Notes: generated by a model not told the origin, from the letters alone. Positions 1 through 11,339 are shown, numbered from the stretch's first letter. The stretch is 64,000 nt of DNA from Rhopalosiphum padi (GCF_020882245.1 NC_083599.1:45658748-45722747), one strand, 5' to 3'. Numbers and translations: made by a program.

Positions 1-215
1 TTTTATAAATTGATTAACAAATAAAGTAATACATATATCTAATAATTAAGATAGTTTTAAGATAATTAATTACGACTTTTTACTTCAATTGATGTTTATG
101 TATTTTTTTTAAGTATCTATAAAACCAATATAACCTAGCACCTATACTACCTAAGTAAATAGTCGTGTAACCTTATTATCTATTCATATAAATTATTTTT
201 AAAATATTAGATGAT
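1..215. other. AT-rich sequence, nothing recognised
   Basis: No open reading frame, splice-bounded exon or repeat boundary was recognised before the first transposon at 224. Confidence 0.5.
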
Positions 216-223
216 ATATAAAT

Positions 224-754
224 CAGTGTTCGGAAAGTTCACTTAAAACATGAATTCGTTCACGTTCACATTCGTGTTTTTTCAAACAAATGCGTTCATG
301 TTCATGTTCTTTAAAAAAATGAACGGGTTTATGGGTCGTTAATTTAATTTTTAAAATTTTTTTTTATGAATTGTCAACCTGATGCAGTAAGTATAGAAAC
401 CCATAAACATATACGACTCAACTCAAAAATAAAAATACAATTTAGACTAGACATATACATATATTATATATATATATACATATACAATTTATAAAGTATT
501 TGAATTATATTTTTAATATCTAACATAGTATTTGAGTTGCAATCAAATAAATATCATAGGAATTATAATGGGAAAACATATATTTATTAAATAAATTGAA
601 CGTTTTAAAAATCGATCAAATTCATTAAAAATATAAATGTCGTTCACGTTCATGTTCTATTTGAAAAAAACGAATGACATTCACATATCGTTCACTAAAT
701 ATGAACGTGAACGCGTGAACGTGCGTTCATGAAATACGTTTTTTCCAAAAACTG
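224..754. mobile_element. hAT-type non-autonomous element (MITE) with 8-bp TSD
   Basis: The left end reads CAGTGTTCGGAAA and the right end, reverse-complemented, reads CAGTTTTTGGAAA. The 531-bp element is bounded by a perfect 8-bp direct repeat ATATAAAT at 216-223 and 755-762. CAGTG-type ends with an 8-bp duplication are the hAT hallmark. Both subterminal regions are packed with GTTCAC/GTTCAT hexamers in inverted orientation (about 240-330 and 640-735), which could be transposase-binding sites. There is no coding capacity. Confidence 0.85.
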
Positions 755-762
755 ATATAAAT

Positions 763-3571
763 ATGATTATGTATGAATTTTTTTATATGATTACAGTTAT
801 GCCGCACCCAAATTGTATACCAATTTTTAATTCGTGACCCAACTCGGATGATACACGGTCCAATACGGTTTTATTAAGTATTCGAAATTTAAATGCTTGT
901 AATTAAATATCTTACGGTATTTATTTAATTTATTAAAATTATTTACTATTTTTATTTCAGAATATTAAAAATATTAAATACCTATATTTTCGTATTTTAA
1001 TATTTTATAATGGTTCTATGAATTTAATTTACTTATAAATAAATAATAGCATGTGGATTAAATTTTTAAAAATAAATGTATTATTATTGTTGATAATGTT
1101 ATATATGCTTGTGTAAATAGAAAGTAACATAATATTATAATTTTACAAGAACATATTTAACTGTGATATTACAGGAGGGAACAAAATTCATAAGTAGTAT
1201 GATACTACTAATATCCAACTAATTTTTTTATATGTAATAATTTATATATTTTTCTCTATCCAAAGTACAAACTGCTTAATATGATCGCATATTTTCCTAC
1301 AAGTAAGTAACTAGTGATACTAGAATTGTCTAAAACAAAAAATTGAGTGATGATGGGGTAGAGAATTATTAAATACCGTTAACACCCTTCTTCTAATATG
1401 TTCTTAGTTATGTAGATTTATATTTCGTAGGTACATAGGCCATAGACTTAATGCAAACCCGTATGGTGGCGTGCACAGGATATCATAATAGGGGAAAGGG
1501 GTTGAAATGTATAAAATAGATACATCAATAATTAGAAAATAAAATATTAGAATATTGAAAGTATTTTTTTTATCAATACTAAAAGATACAATTTATTTAT
1601 GTAATAAATTTACTCGCAGAGAGAGGTAGAATTACAAATAATCCTATGTCATGCTAACGCCAGTGACGTCCCTAGACCCTTTTAATAGGTAGTGATATAA
1701 ATTACGAAAATTTGAAGGAAAAAAGCCGTGTGGAAGGGTTTCTCTCCCACGAAGGCGCCTTTGAGTGACACTGATATATTTGTTTCTGGACAAGCATTTT
1801 CTGCTAGTTCAGTTGGTTGTGACAGATTACTAAAACTAGTTTACTGTAAATAAACTGTAAAAGCTCATTAGATAAATTTAATAACTGTTTTCATATATTT
1901 AAATAGAATAGTTTGGATTTAATAAAATTTAAAATAACTGAAAAAAATGTCATATCAGTAAAATTATAACAATAACATATAATTGTATACATAGGATTTT
2001 ATATAACTGAATGCCGACGACCTTAACTTAATACATTACATTATTTGTCACTTTTAAACTTTTAAAAGTATATAAAATTGAAAACAAAATTAATAATAAT
2101 TATAATTAATTTTAATATATAGGTATTTATTATCTCATTATTTTTTAGCTGTAGTTTTTTGAAAAACTCTCGAATGTCGGTGTTATTGCCATTTGCCAAC
2201 AGCGTGTTTGTATAATTGACTTCTAAATGAATCACTTTTAAAATATCCTTTATAGTGTACTACTCGTGTTTTATATGTCGCGGTCAACTAAAATATTATA
2301 GCATATGTTCTATACATCTAATCATAAATACTATTGTCATTATATCTATCTTGTCGATAACGATAACATGGATGTCGACAATAAACGGTAAATGTGACGA
2401 TAATACTAGGTTGTGTACCATTATGTGATGCACGATTAATAATGAGATTATAAAATATTTGTTGTAATCGATCAGAAATGAAAAATACAATTTACATTTT
2501 TTCTGTAATAGGAGGGGGATGAACCCCCAAACCACCGCCTCCATTTGGACCTGACTGAATGTGATATGCTATATTATGTAAATATGTAATGATGAATTGA
2601 TTTTAAAACCATTGTGTTTAATTAGTAATTATAATAAATTATGAAACTATAGGTACCTATGGTAACCACAATGGGAGGGGGTCAGTGCGAAAACCATGGT
2701 CCCGGGGACCGGGTGAAAAACATAATATAGATTATTAATTTGAATTAGGAAAAAAATGAGTCGTACAACTGCAATTACCATATTTTTTTTAGACAATATT
2801 GGTACATAAATAATTTGATTTCTTACTATATAATTTTGTGTAATAATTTATTCATAAATACTATTAAAAGAAATGTGGACTTTTATATTAAACTGCGTAA
2901 ATTAGTGTACACATATGTGTTTCAAACTTATTTTAAGATAGGTAACTAAAATAAACTGACATTTTATAGAGGTATATAACAACAAAAATAGCTGTATAAC
3001 CAATATTTTAGGTATATTTTGCAAAAAAAAAATTTTTTATAAAAATTATTATAGATATTTATATACAACGAAGGCCTGGAATTATTTACAGTTCCGTAGT
3101 AGAATAATTCATGTGAGGGCCTGTACACTGTACAGCTGTTAAGTACTTGCAATTATTAAAATTTTTTGTTATGAAATAAAGTTTTTTTTTGTTTTTGAGA
3201 TACGATGGTGTTCTACATTTAAACAAATTTATCAAGATTTTTCATGAAATAAAATTAAATATAATAGCTGTTTACTTCTTAAAATTAGTAAATTATAAAT
3301 TCAGTTCTTTAGTTCATAATTTAGACTGATTTTTAAATGTAATATACTAAGAGTCTAGAACAGTGAAGTTTTGCATTAAAATATGTAATAAAATGTACCT
3401 AGCAATTATAATTAAAAAAAATTTATAGATAATAATATTAAAATAAAATAAAATAGTTTGATTCAAATCAAATGAAGTATTATTTAATTATTGGATATAA
3501 TTGGAATTTCTCGGTGTGTACTTCTCCAAAAATAACTGGCCCTTTTGTTAATAATTTTATGTACCGTGATA
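763..3571. other. Intergenic, decayed repeat fragments only
   Basis: No convincing exon was found. Fragments resembling hAT ends occur near 1466 (GGTGGCGTGCACAGG) and 1662 (CAGTGACGTCCCTAG), but neither has a partner end with a matching duplication. A short GC-rich patch at 2505-2545 and a GGTCCCGGGGACC palindrome at about 2698-2710 stand out from the AT-rich background. The short open frames here look like chance. Confidence 0.4.
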
Positions 3572-3579
3572 TTACTTGA

Positions 3580-4177
3580 TAGTGTTTGAAGTATGAAATA
3601 TTTCACAAAAACGTGAAACATTGAAATTTTTTCTATTAATATTAATGATGGTTGTTTATCAATTAGGTATTAATTATATAATCTAAAAGTTTTAGGTAAA
3701 ATCATTGAAATGAGTAAGTACCGTGGTTGATATATTTATACTATATTGGAACTTATTTTCGACTATCTATAGTATTATAGCGAAACTAGGTTTTTTTCCT
3801 AGGAAATGACTTATTGTCGACGACATTGACAAACAATGTATGATGGTATTATTATTAAAACTTAAACATAAATATAATATTTTTATTATACTGTTATTGA
3901 CGATCAATGCTTTATTACCGTAATCTAAACGTTGTAATTTAGGTATACGTTTATAATTATAACAAGTAAAATATACATGGACACACGGTTTATTATTATA
4001 AAATTATAACTATTATGATGTAGTGTATGGTATACAAGTTTAATATTTAGGTACTGATTTATCATAAATTGTAATATCAATTATTATTAGTCATTAGTTT
4101 ACCAACGTTTATCCAGTGCTCAGATATAATACTGAAATATTTCACAATTTTAAATTTCATGAAATTTTCAAACACTA
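3580..4177. mobile_element. hAT-type non-autonomous element with 8-bp TSD
   Basis: The terminal inverted repeat is TAGTGTTTGAA at 3580-3590 and its complement ending at 4177. A perfect 8-bp direct repeat TTACTTGA lies at 3572-3579 and 4178-4185. Inside both ends there is a second motif, GAAATATTTCAC, also arranged inverted. The element is 598 bp, AT-rich and non-coding. A TAG start with an 8-bp duplication fits hAT, although it differs from the CAG ends of its neighbours. Confidence 0.8.
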
Positions 4178-4429
4178 TTACTTGACAACAACCGCACTTT
4201 GAGTAGATCGGATAAAAAAAATTGACTTTGTACTTGTTACTAATGTATTGATGAACTTTATAATGTATATCATTAGTTTTTCTGTATCTTGGTTTTGAGA
4301 TATTGTGACATCACTGACATAGTATATCTTCTATCTGCCCATACTTGCACAATTCAATTGTTCTTCACACAATACTGCCATCGATTGAAAAAAATAGTAT
4401 ATTATACCATTTAATTTATACCGTGTGTT

Positions 4430-5895
4430 CCTGAAAACAGGATACACTTTATTATTCATTACTCTGTAAATATTTTTTAATTCTGTTTATTCTGTTTGTG
4501 GAATGTTAAACTAGACTAATGGATCATACATTCCTATGTCTTACAATTTTTTTAACATGTATTTTGCGCATGCGCAATACAACTTCATATTTTAATGGCA
4601 ACTCCTATTTTTGAATTAATCAACTTTTTTCAATCAATTTTAGACTATCAACATGTATTCTAAAACCAAAATTGCTGAAATTAGTGCTTGGTATAACTTT
4701 AAAAAATTTTTTTAATTAATTTTTTTTTAGTTTACTTATTTTTTCGTTCTGAACGCCATCAAAATTATACATTAATTATTTTTAGAGTATTAAATTATTT
4801 AGTTTAAATGAATTATTATTTTATTTTATTATTACACATTATACAATTACAGGAATTACATAATTACAAAACATGTATTGTTAGAAAATATAATTTTAAA
4901 TTTCTATTTTTTTACAACTATACATTTGTATTATAATTTAATTTACAGAAATTATTAGAAAGTCTCTCGTAGTAGAACATGTCTTAAGAGGACGTCATAT
5001 CCACATGTGTTGTCTCTGTCTTACTAACGTACACCATAACAAATTTTCGTTCAGTAGAATACATTTTGTGACGTTAGCTTTAATATTAGAGTAAATTTAC
5101 CTCTTATCAAATTTAAAGGTAAGAATATTATCTAGACATTGACATATGCTTTTAATGATATTATCATTTTAAAGTGAGTTATAGGTATGTAAAATATTAC
5201 AACTTTAAAATGTTCATAACTCACTTTAAAATGATAATATCAATAAAATCATATGTCATTGTCTAGATAATATTCTTACCTTTAAATTTTATTATAGGCA
5301 AATTTACTCTAATATTAAAGCTAACGTCACAAAATGCATTCTACTGAACGAAAATTTGTTATGATGTACGTTAGTAAGACAGAGACAACACATGCGGGTA
5401 TGGCGTCCTCTTAAAACTAAGTAACACTCATAAACATTTGAATATTTATTTTATTTATAGCTGTGTATATTTTTCATTTCATTGGAATTATTATTAGGTA
5501 CTAATATGATAATGAGCATTGGTTTGTAATTTCTGTAATTTCTAATGTGTAATACTAAAATAAAATAAAAATGTATAGATAGTAAATTATTTGTTACCCT
5601 AATAATTAATGTATCATAGGATGTTTAGAACGAAAAATACGTAAACTAAACTAAAAAAAATAAATTTAATACATTGTTCTAAAGTTATACCTAGCTCTAA
5701 TTTCGCCAATTCGAAAATGATATTATATAATATAAGGATTTTCGTTAAAAAAAATGAAGCTGTATTGTGCACGCACAAAATTCACGAGTTAAAAAATATA
5801 TATGAACCATTGGTCTACTTAAACATCCCGCAAACAAAATTGAAAAATATTTACAAGGTAATGAGTGATAAAGTGCACCCTGTTTTGGGTATACA
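4430..5895. repeat. Large diverged inverted repeat (old element) carrying a nested hairpin MITE
   Basis: The left arm (about 4430-4875) and right arm (about 5510-5895) are reverse complements of each other with noticeable divergence. Matching blocks include CACTTTAT near 4446 against its complement near 5870, ATTTTGCGCATGCGCAATAC at 4561-4580 against its diverged complement near 5760-5779, and GTATAACTTTA near 4690 against its complement near 5683-5693. The arms run roughly 400-450 bp. The spacer contains the TTAA-flanked hairpin element at 4988-5410. The outer ends (GAAAACAGGATACAC on the left, GTGCACCCTGTTTTGG on the right) resemble Tc1/mariner-like termini, but I cannot define a target duplication. 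Confidence 0.65.
4988..5410. mobile_element. TTAA-flanked hairpin MITE
   Basis: This is a near-perfect palindrome. The left arm 4988-5183 and right arm 5216-5410 pair over about 195 bp with few mismatches around a loop of about 32 nt. It is flanked by TTAA on both sides (4984-4987 and 5411-5414). Termini read GAGGACGTCATATCC and, from the other side, GAGGACGCCATACCC. A TTAA target duplication is used by piggyBac and Kolobok superfamilies; I cannot say which. There is no coding capacity. The transcript would fold into a long hairpin. Confidence 0.8.
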
Positions 5896-5918
5896 TAGTA
5901 TATTAGGTATCTACAATG

Positions 5919-6583
5919 CAAGGCTTATAGATTATACAGGTTGCCTCATACTGATATTTCGATAAAAGTGGAAGTGGGAGAACTTGTGCCGTGACGTCAC
6001 CCGTCGTACAAAATTGTTTGCTTGCTATAACACGTATAATGTTTACATGCTTTTTTACAGGCTTGTTTACACATTTTTTATGCTCCTGGTAGAAAAAATA
6101 AAAAATTGTATTATTGAGATTTTGTTGTTTTATATAATAAATTAGTTTGCTTTAATGGCAACCCTGAAATATAAAGGTGGTTAATGTTGTGCCTTGTGCA
6201 GTTGCCGTATGCAATAACGCCAATAACTATTTACTATCCATGGCCCAGGCCCCAGGCAAAGCCAAAAATACTAGCTACTTACAAATTGACGAAGATTTCA
6301 AGGTTATAGGTTATAACAATAAATGCATAACTTTTATTCATTCAAATAAGTGTTAAACCTTTGCCATACAAGTATACAACGCCGACATAGTAGTATATCG
6401 TATTAATATAGTGAAAAAACCACTAAAAAATACAAAAGAACGAAAAATAATACAGATTGCCATGCAAAACAATGCGCCGCCTTAAAATGTGTACGACGGG
6501 TGACGTCACAGTCACGATAGGCGCTGCGGGGATTTTTCAATGTTATATGACTATGAGGCAACCTGTATAATCTATAAACCTTG
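5919..6583. mobile_element. Non-autonomous TIR element with 9-bp TSD (MULE-like?)
   Basis: The ends begin CAAGGCTTATAGATTATACA on the left and CAAGGTTTATAGATTATACA reverse-complemented on the right; the 32-bp terminal repeat has one mismatch. A perfect 9-bp direct repeat TCTACAATG flanks it at 5910-5918 and 6584-6592. A second inverted block of about 19 bp, containing GTGACGTCAC followed by CCGTCGTAC, lies inside each end (near 5994 and 6492). A 9-bp duplication suggests a Mutator-like element; an 8-bp hAT or P-type event with one coincidental base is the alternative. The element is 665 bp. The open frames over its ends have no recognisable product. Confidence 0.8.
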
Positions 6584-6639
6584 TCTACAATGTTCATATA
6601 TTTTCGTAGTAATCGACGTTGTCTGTAAAACATAAAAAT

Positions 6640-7160
6640 GATGGGGTGATTGGCAACACCGTCGTTTGCGGTATACGGTCGACAGTGTTGACACGACGCC
6701 GTGTCTTCATCGACCTAAAACACATATTATAAACCACAGACTAAAAACGTTATAAACATATTATAATATAAACATTCAACTTTAGCACTCTACAACTAAC
6801 AACAGTCCGCATCACTTAACTACCAGTCGTACCAACATTGGCGGGCGACACAGTTGAAGTGATGCACGTAAACCGTAGTCGAAACATTGCGACGTTTCGT
6901 CCGAAAGTCGTCGTCGGTGAAAAAGTGACGTCCCCGGCGCAGTAACTACAATATTATTGTGTCCAAAGGCGTCGATATTAAAGTGACGTCTGGGACTAAA
7001 TACCGATAACCCGACGCTAACCTACAGACGCTATAACAATCTACCATACCACAAACCCGCGTAACCTACCGGTCTATGCCTATGGTATTCGCCCTTCTGC
7101 GTTTTGAATGTTTTGATTGTTTTACTTCTACCGATCCAGTCCTTTGCACGAATTTGCGGT
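6640..7160. promoter_or_regulatory. CpG-rich block with repeated CRE-like sites, possible orphan promoter
   Basis: This stretch has far more C, G and CpG than its surroundings. It holds two copies of AAAGTGACGTC (near 6923 and 6980), which contain the CRE core TGACGTC. An open stretch starting at an ATG at 7076 runs 27 codons into a good donor site at 7159 (CG/GTAAAT), so a first exon on the plus strand is possible. No downstream exon joining it in frame was found. A transposon-derived origin is the main alternative. Confidence 0.3.
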
Positions 7161-7569
7161 AAATATTAGATTTTTAATAACATAATCGTTTATTTTTTTT
7201 TTTACCTTTTCACTTGTCCATTAGCCTAACACACGCCCAGGTCACCCAGCGTCCCGTGATTTTTGTATTATACGGTAATTTCACGGTACCACAAACGACT
7301 GAAAACGAACCACCTTTTTGTTGTTAGCCGCTGTTGCCGTGACTGTCGTTTTGAAGACTTCCAACAATTACCGGTAAGATTATGCTCCTTAACCCACCGT
7401 ATCGCCATAAAAATTTGCAATACACTCATCAGCCATGACGTTCTCTGCTGATTTAATTCTCTTTCAAACGAACTACATAGCAAATTATGTTCAACAGTTT
7501 CAATTTTGTATAAATATTTTAATAATACATATTATATTAATTGATTTAGTTATCTACTAGCAAACCTAA

Positions 7570-7700
7570 GGGTTAAGGGTAAGAATATTATCCATATTTT
7601 CTCGTAAATTATTGATAATGTGTTAATTTTTAAGTAAGTTTTGAGAATGTAAAATACAATAATTTAAAAATGCACACAACTTTCTTAGAAGTTAAAACAT
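7570..7700. repeat. Decayed relative of the hairpin MITE core
   Basis: The run GGTAAGAATATTATC followed further on by TGATAAT, GAGAATGTAAAATA and a final AACTTTCTT follows the same order as the left arm and loop of the hairpin element at 5117-5225. It is diverged and lacks recognisable ends, so it looks like an older copy. Confidence 0.45.
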
Positions 7701-9311
7701 TGTAAAAAAATGTATGCTTAAATACATTTAATGGTCTCGTCTATTAGTTCGATTATTGATAAATTAACTTTAATTTTAAAGCTTACTAAAGAAAATTCAA
7801 GCTGTTAAACGCAAATTTGGTATGTATTACATTTTTGAAATGTAGATAATATATGCGTTGTAATGTGGAATTTTCTTATATTTCTTTTAATCCATAAATT
7901 GACATTACAAAAATTAAACAATGCATTGAGGTTTATGAAATATAAGTTGTATCTTCGAGGATACATTATCCAAATGCTTTTATTTTATATATGTATGGTA
8001 CAAACCACATTTACAAGATCAAAATTAAAATAAATATAGAATGGGTTCTAATTTAGTTTAATTTTTATTTTCAAACCTTTATTTAATTTGAAAAAAAAAA
8101 CTAAAATAAATCATAAGCATTTACATATTGTAATAATAATAAACAACAGTTTTTGTAATAATCTGTCACAAGCCAGTATTTTAGTTTAATTAAAATATTT
8201 AAAACCTTTTAAAAAATAAATCAATAAAATATGTTTTTTCATAACTAAATATAGGTAATATACATTCTTTTAAATATTATAATAAAGAAAACATCAATCT
8301 TTTGGATAATTGTATTATTGTGTTTACTATGTAAATATATGCTATTGATAAAATAATAACATCAAGCATTATATAAAACATAAATTAATAAACATAAACT
8401 ATTTTTTACTATTTTTTCCTCGTTAACTGGAGTATATGAGAGACAATTCAAAGTATATTGTTAATAAGGGATGTTCTAAAGTAGTTGCAATAAAGATTTT
8501 AACTTGTTAAGTATTTAATTATTGTTTACTTTAATCAGAATATCTTAAAAGTAGTAGGTAACTATATGTAGGGCCTATACAAAATGTATTAATGTATGGG
8601 TGCTTTAGAACAATATATTTCAAGTACATAATTTATCCGGAAAGTACTTAAGTCCTTATTTACATACCCTGAAACACTGAAAATTATACTCTTGTCTTAT
8701 ACCTATATATCATATTTGTTATTTTTAATACTTATTTTTATTAAAGCAATATTAAAGATTTAATCTCAATAATTTATTTGTTATCAAACTCATACACTTG
8801 AACACTTCTGATTTTCCCAAATAAAGAGATGGTTAATTTGTTAAGTAGTTGAATTCAGAGAATATTGTCCAAGTTATGACGAGTCTTTGGGAAAATAATC
8901 TAATCTTATCTGAAATCAAAAATTCTTGAGTCCTCAATTTTTTTAATGTCACCTGAATATTTGTTCAATTTACCATCCTAGTTATTTTATCTTATAATTT
9001 ATGTTTGATTTTTTTTTTTTCTGTACTTGGCATAATGTTTACTTATTGCTCTATTGGAAAAATAATATAGAGTAATATTGAAGACAATGTTGCTAAAGCA
9101 AATTTTAAAAAAAAAGCCAATTTATATTAATTATATTATATGGTGAATTTTATTATTATTATGCAACAACTCATTTATTATGAACTCAGCAATGATTTTT
9201 ATAAATTAAAATAGAAATAGATTTGTTTTATTAAATTTGTAAGACATTGCATAAAATAATATTATTATAAAAAGTCAAATTTATACAATGTATAAATTAA
9301 TAATAGTAATA
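7701..9311. other. AT-rich intergenic sequence
   Basis: No exon, RNA gene or bounded transposon was recognised. A short inverted pair (GTTCTAAAG near 8473 and CTTTAGAAC near 8603) has no matching target duplication. Confidence 0.4.
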
Positions 9312-9642
9312 CAGTGAACTCTCGATCATCCGCGAGCGTACTATCCGTTGTCTTACACAGAATCATCTATATATCTACATGTATACAAATATATACCTAT
9401 ATATGTCCTATATGTATACAAAATATATATATCTTTACATTATACATTATTATAGGTTTAATTGAATTTTGATAGCTGGTTACTGGATAAAGACGTAAAA
9501 TATAATACGCTAGTTTAATATATATTAATACTTTTTGGTAATTGTTGATACGTTTAATCAAAATAAAAGTCCATCCAGTAATTTTGTAGATTATCCATGG
9601 ATGCTCTGCCATCCTATTCCGTGGATAATCGAAAGTACACTG
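9312..9642. mobile_element. pogo/Tigger-like MITE with TA target
   Basis: Termini are CAGTGAACTCTCGATCATCC on the left and CAGTGTACTTTCGATTATCC on the reverse-complemented right, with TA dinucleotides on both sides (9310-9311 and 9643-9644). CAGTG followed by CTCGATTATCCG is the characteristic end of Tigger/pogo members of the Tc1/mariner superfamily. The element is 331 bp and lacks a transposase. Confidence 0.8.
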
Positions 9643-9644
9643 TA

Positions 9645-10025
9645 TATAAAATTATATAATATTAAAATAATAAATTTACAAATTTTTAAAAATATTTAAA
9701 TATTATATGTGTAGTATTATTTATGTTCATAACTATTTAAATTTCTCAATATAAACATCTAATCATGTTTTCATCCATTATTTTAATGACTAAATATAAT
9801 ATAACAATTTTCTAAATTATTCTATCGTTTAGAAAATATTATTTTCCATGTGCACTATTTGTTTTGGATACATTTTTGCTATATACCTATAATATTATTA
9901 ACTATATGATTGTAAATTTCTTCACATTTCTTATAAAATAAATGCCAGTATTTTGTATTTATATATTACTTTTTACTTGTCATATTATTGTCTTATACCT
10001 AATATTTAGTATTTTTTGTTTTTAG
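9645..10025. other. AT-rich intergenic sequence
   Basis: Nothing recognised. A possible 3' splice site (TTTTTAG) ends this stretch at 10025. Confidence 0.35.
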
Positions 10026-10060
10026 ATTTACCTGGCCTATAATAATTTAAAAAAAAAAAA

Positions 10061-10246
10061 ATGAAGAATTTTCTTCATGAGAAAAATAAACTTAAAAAAT
10101 TATATTTAAATCAAGAAGCAAGAATAATTAATATAAGTTCTGATGAAGAGGATGAAGATGGTCAATCTGTTACAATCAATATTACACCTTCAGGAGAAAT
10201 TGACCTAATCGATATAGATACAGATACAGATACAGATGATAATTAA
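10061..10246 (+). CDS. Small acidic protein or terminal exon with two SIM-like motifs
   Basis: A 61-residue open frame begins at an ATG after a run of A. It has a basic N-terminus (residues 1-20, KNFLHEKNKLKKL) and a strongly acidic remainder. Residues 22-31 (RIINISSDEEDED core) and 47-60 (EIDLIDIDTDTDTDD) each combine a short run of Ile/Leu/Val with Ser/Asp/Glu. That is the layout of SUMO-interaction motifs, as at the C-terminus of PIAS proteins. The start is uncertain: an in-frame TAA lies at 10040-10042 and a possible 3' splice site at 10024-10025, so the transcript may carry a 5' untranslated exon. An AATAAA lies just downstream near 10265. I do not recognise the protein. It could be a chance ORF, but the compositional contrast with random AT-rich frames argues against that. 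Confidence 0.4.
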   Translation: MKNFLHEKNKLKKLYLNQEARIINISSDEEDEDGQSVTINITPSGEIDLIDIDTDTDTDDN

Positions 10247-10269
10247 GTAATATTAATTAATCTTGAATA

Positions 10270-11335
10270 AAAAAAGATATTAATATAATTATGCTGTATT
10301 TTTAAAACTTAATAAAATAATAAACATAAACACTCTTGAAAGAGCAACTTAAAACATATATTGTTATTAATTGAATAATTAAATATCTGTGGATAGAGAA
10401 ATTTTTTTCATATGAATGTATGGTTGTGACGAGCCCACGGTTCGAGTTTGGAAGAAGTAATGACTGCATAAGGCTTATTTTAAAGAGCATTTTAAAAATG
10501 AGTGCTAAGTAAATTAAAATAAAATACATTTGTTTAAATAATATATTCACTTGTTGAAGAATTATTTACTTTATACATTAAAAGATGAACAAATTACTAT
10601 AGGGCATTAGAACTTCATTAAACATTTAAAATATTAGAATGGACATTCATTTTATACTTGACAGATATAAAAAACCAGATAACAAAAAAAGTGTACTATA
10701 ATTTAAATCACTTGGTATTTATTCATAATAATAATTATATACAATAATGAGAATATTTAGTAGGTATTTAAAAAGTTACTATTACCATTATTGGTTTTTA
10801 TTTTTTATCTATTAAATTTGAATTCAAATAATGTAAAAACATTGGTATACAAGGAATTAGTGACAAATGTAAAAATAATACAGGTATAACAAGTATATAC
10901 TTCTTGTTATTTTTCATCATGCATCCGTTAAATCCATGCAAAAAATATAAAGTTGTATTGAATTATAACATACCATTGTTTAAATTAGTTATTTAGTTAT
11001 AGTTGAGTGTAAGGATGACAAAAAACTATAAAAACTATAGATTGAAGTTTAAATTGTTGGTTCATTCAATATTTGTTTGGATCCAATTTGATCTAATTGG
11101 AATTTTCCGTATGATATAATAGATATGATTAATACTAATTTGTTGGACTTATGAAAAACTTATATTGTAAGACCATTAACAAGCAATTGAGTACCAATTA
11201 TATTGTTTATAAAAAACCGTGTAAAGTTTATAAAGTTTTTTTTTACAATTCTAGATTTTAATTAAGTTTGTTATATTTTTATAATTCTGATTTAAACTAT
11301 GTGTACTGTGTAGTGTTTTTAAGCTATTGCATAGC
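10270..11335. other. AT-rich intergenic sequence
   Basis: No exon or bounded repeat recognised. The minus-strand open frame around 10302-10550 is low-complexity and hydrophobic and is not supported. Confidence 0.4.
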
Positions 11336-11339
11336 TTTT

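Noticed and set aside
1660..1780. hAT MITE between CAGTGACGTCCC and GTGACACTG
   Set aside because: The ends look hAT-like, but the flanking 8-mers do not match and the inner repeats do not pair.
2296..2544. Minus-strand 82-residue open frame
   Set aside because: Low-complexity, hydrophobic and AT-driven. It overlaps repeat-like GC patches and has no domain or splice context.
5717..5965. Plus-strand 82-residue open frame
   Set aside because: It spans the right arm of an inverted repeat and the end of a separate MITE, so it cannot be one conserved gene.
7268..7483. Minus-strand 71-residue frame beside the CpG-rich block
   Set aside because: No recognisable motif; an overlapping plus-strand frame exists as well, and neither is supported.
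8471..8613. Inverted GTTCTAAAG/CTTTAGAAC pair as a MITE
   Set aside because: The matching core is only about 9-10 bp, with no target duplication; chance is likely in AT-rich sequence.
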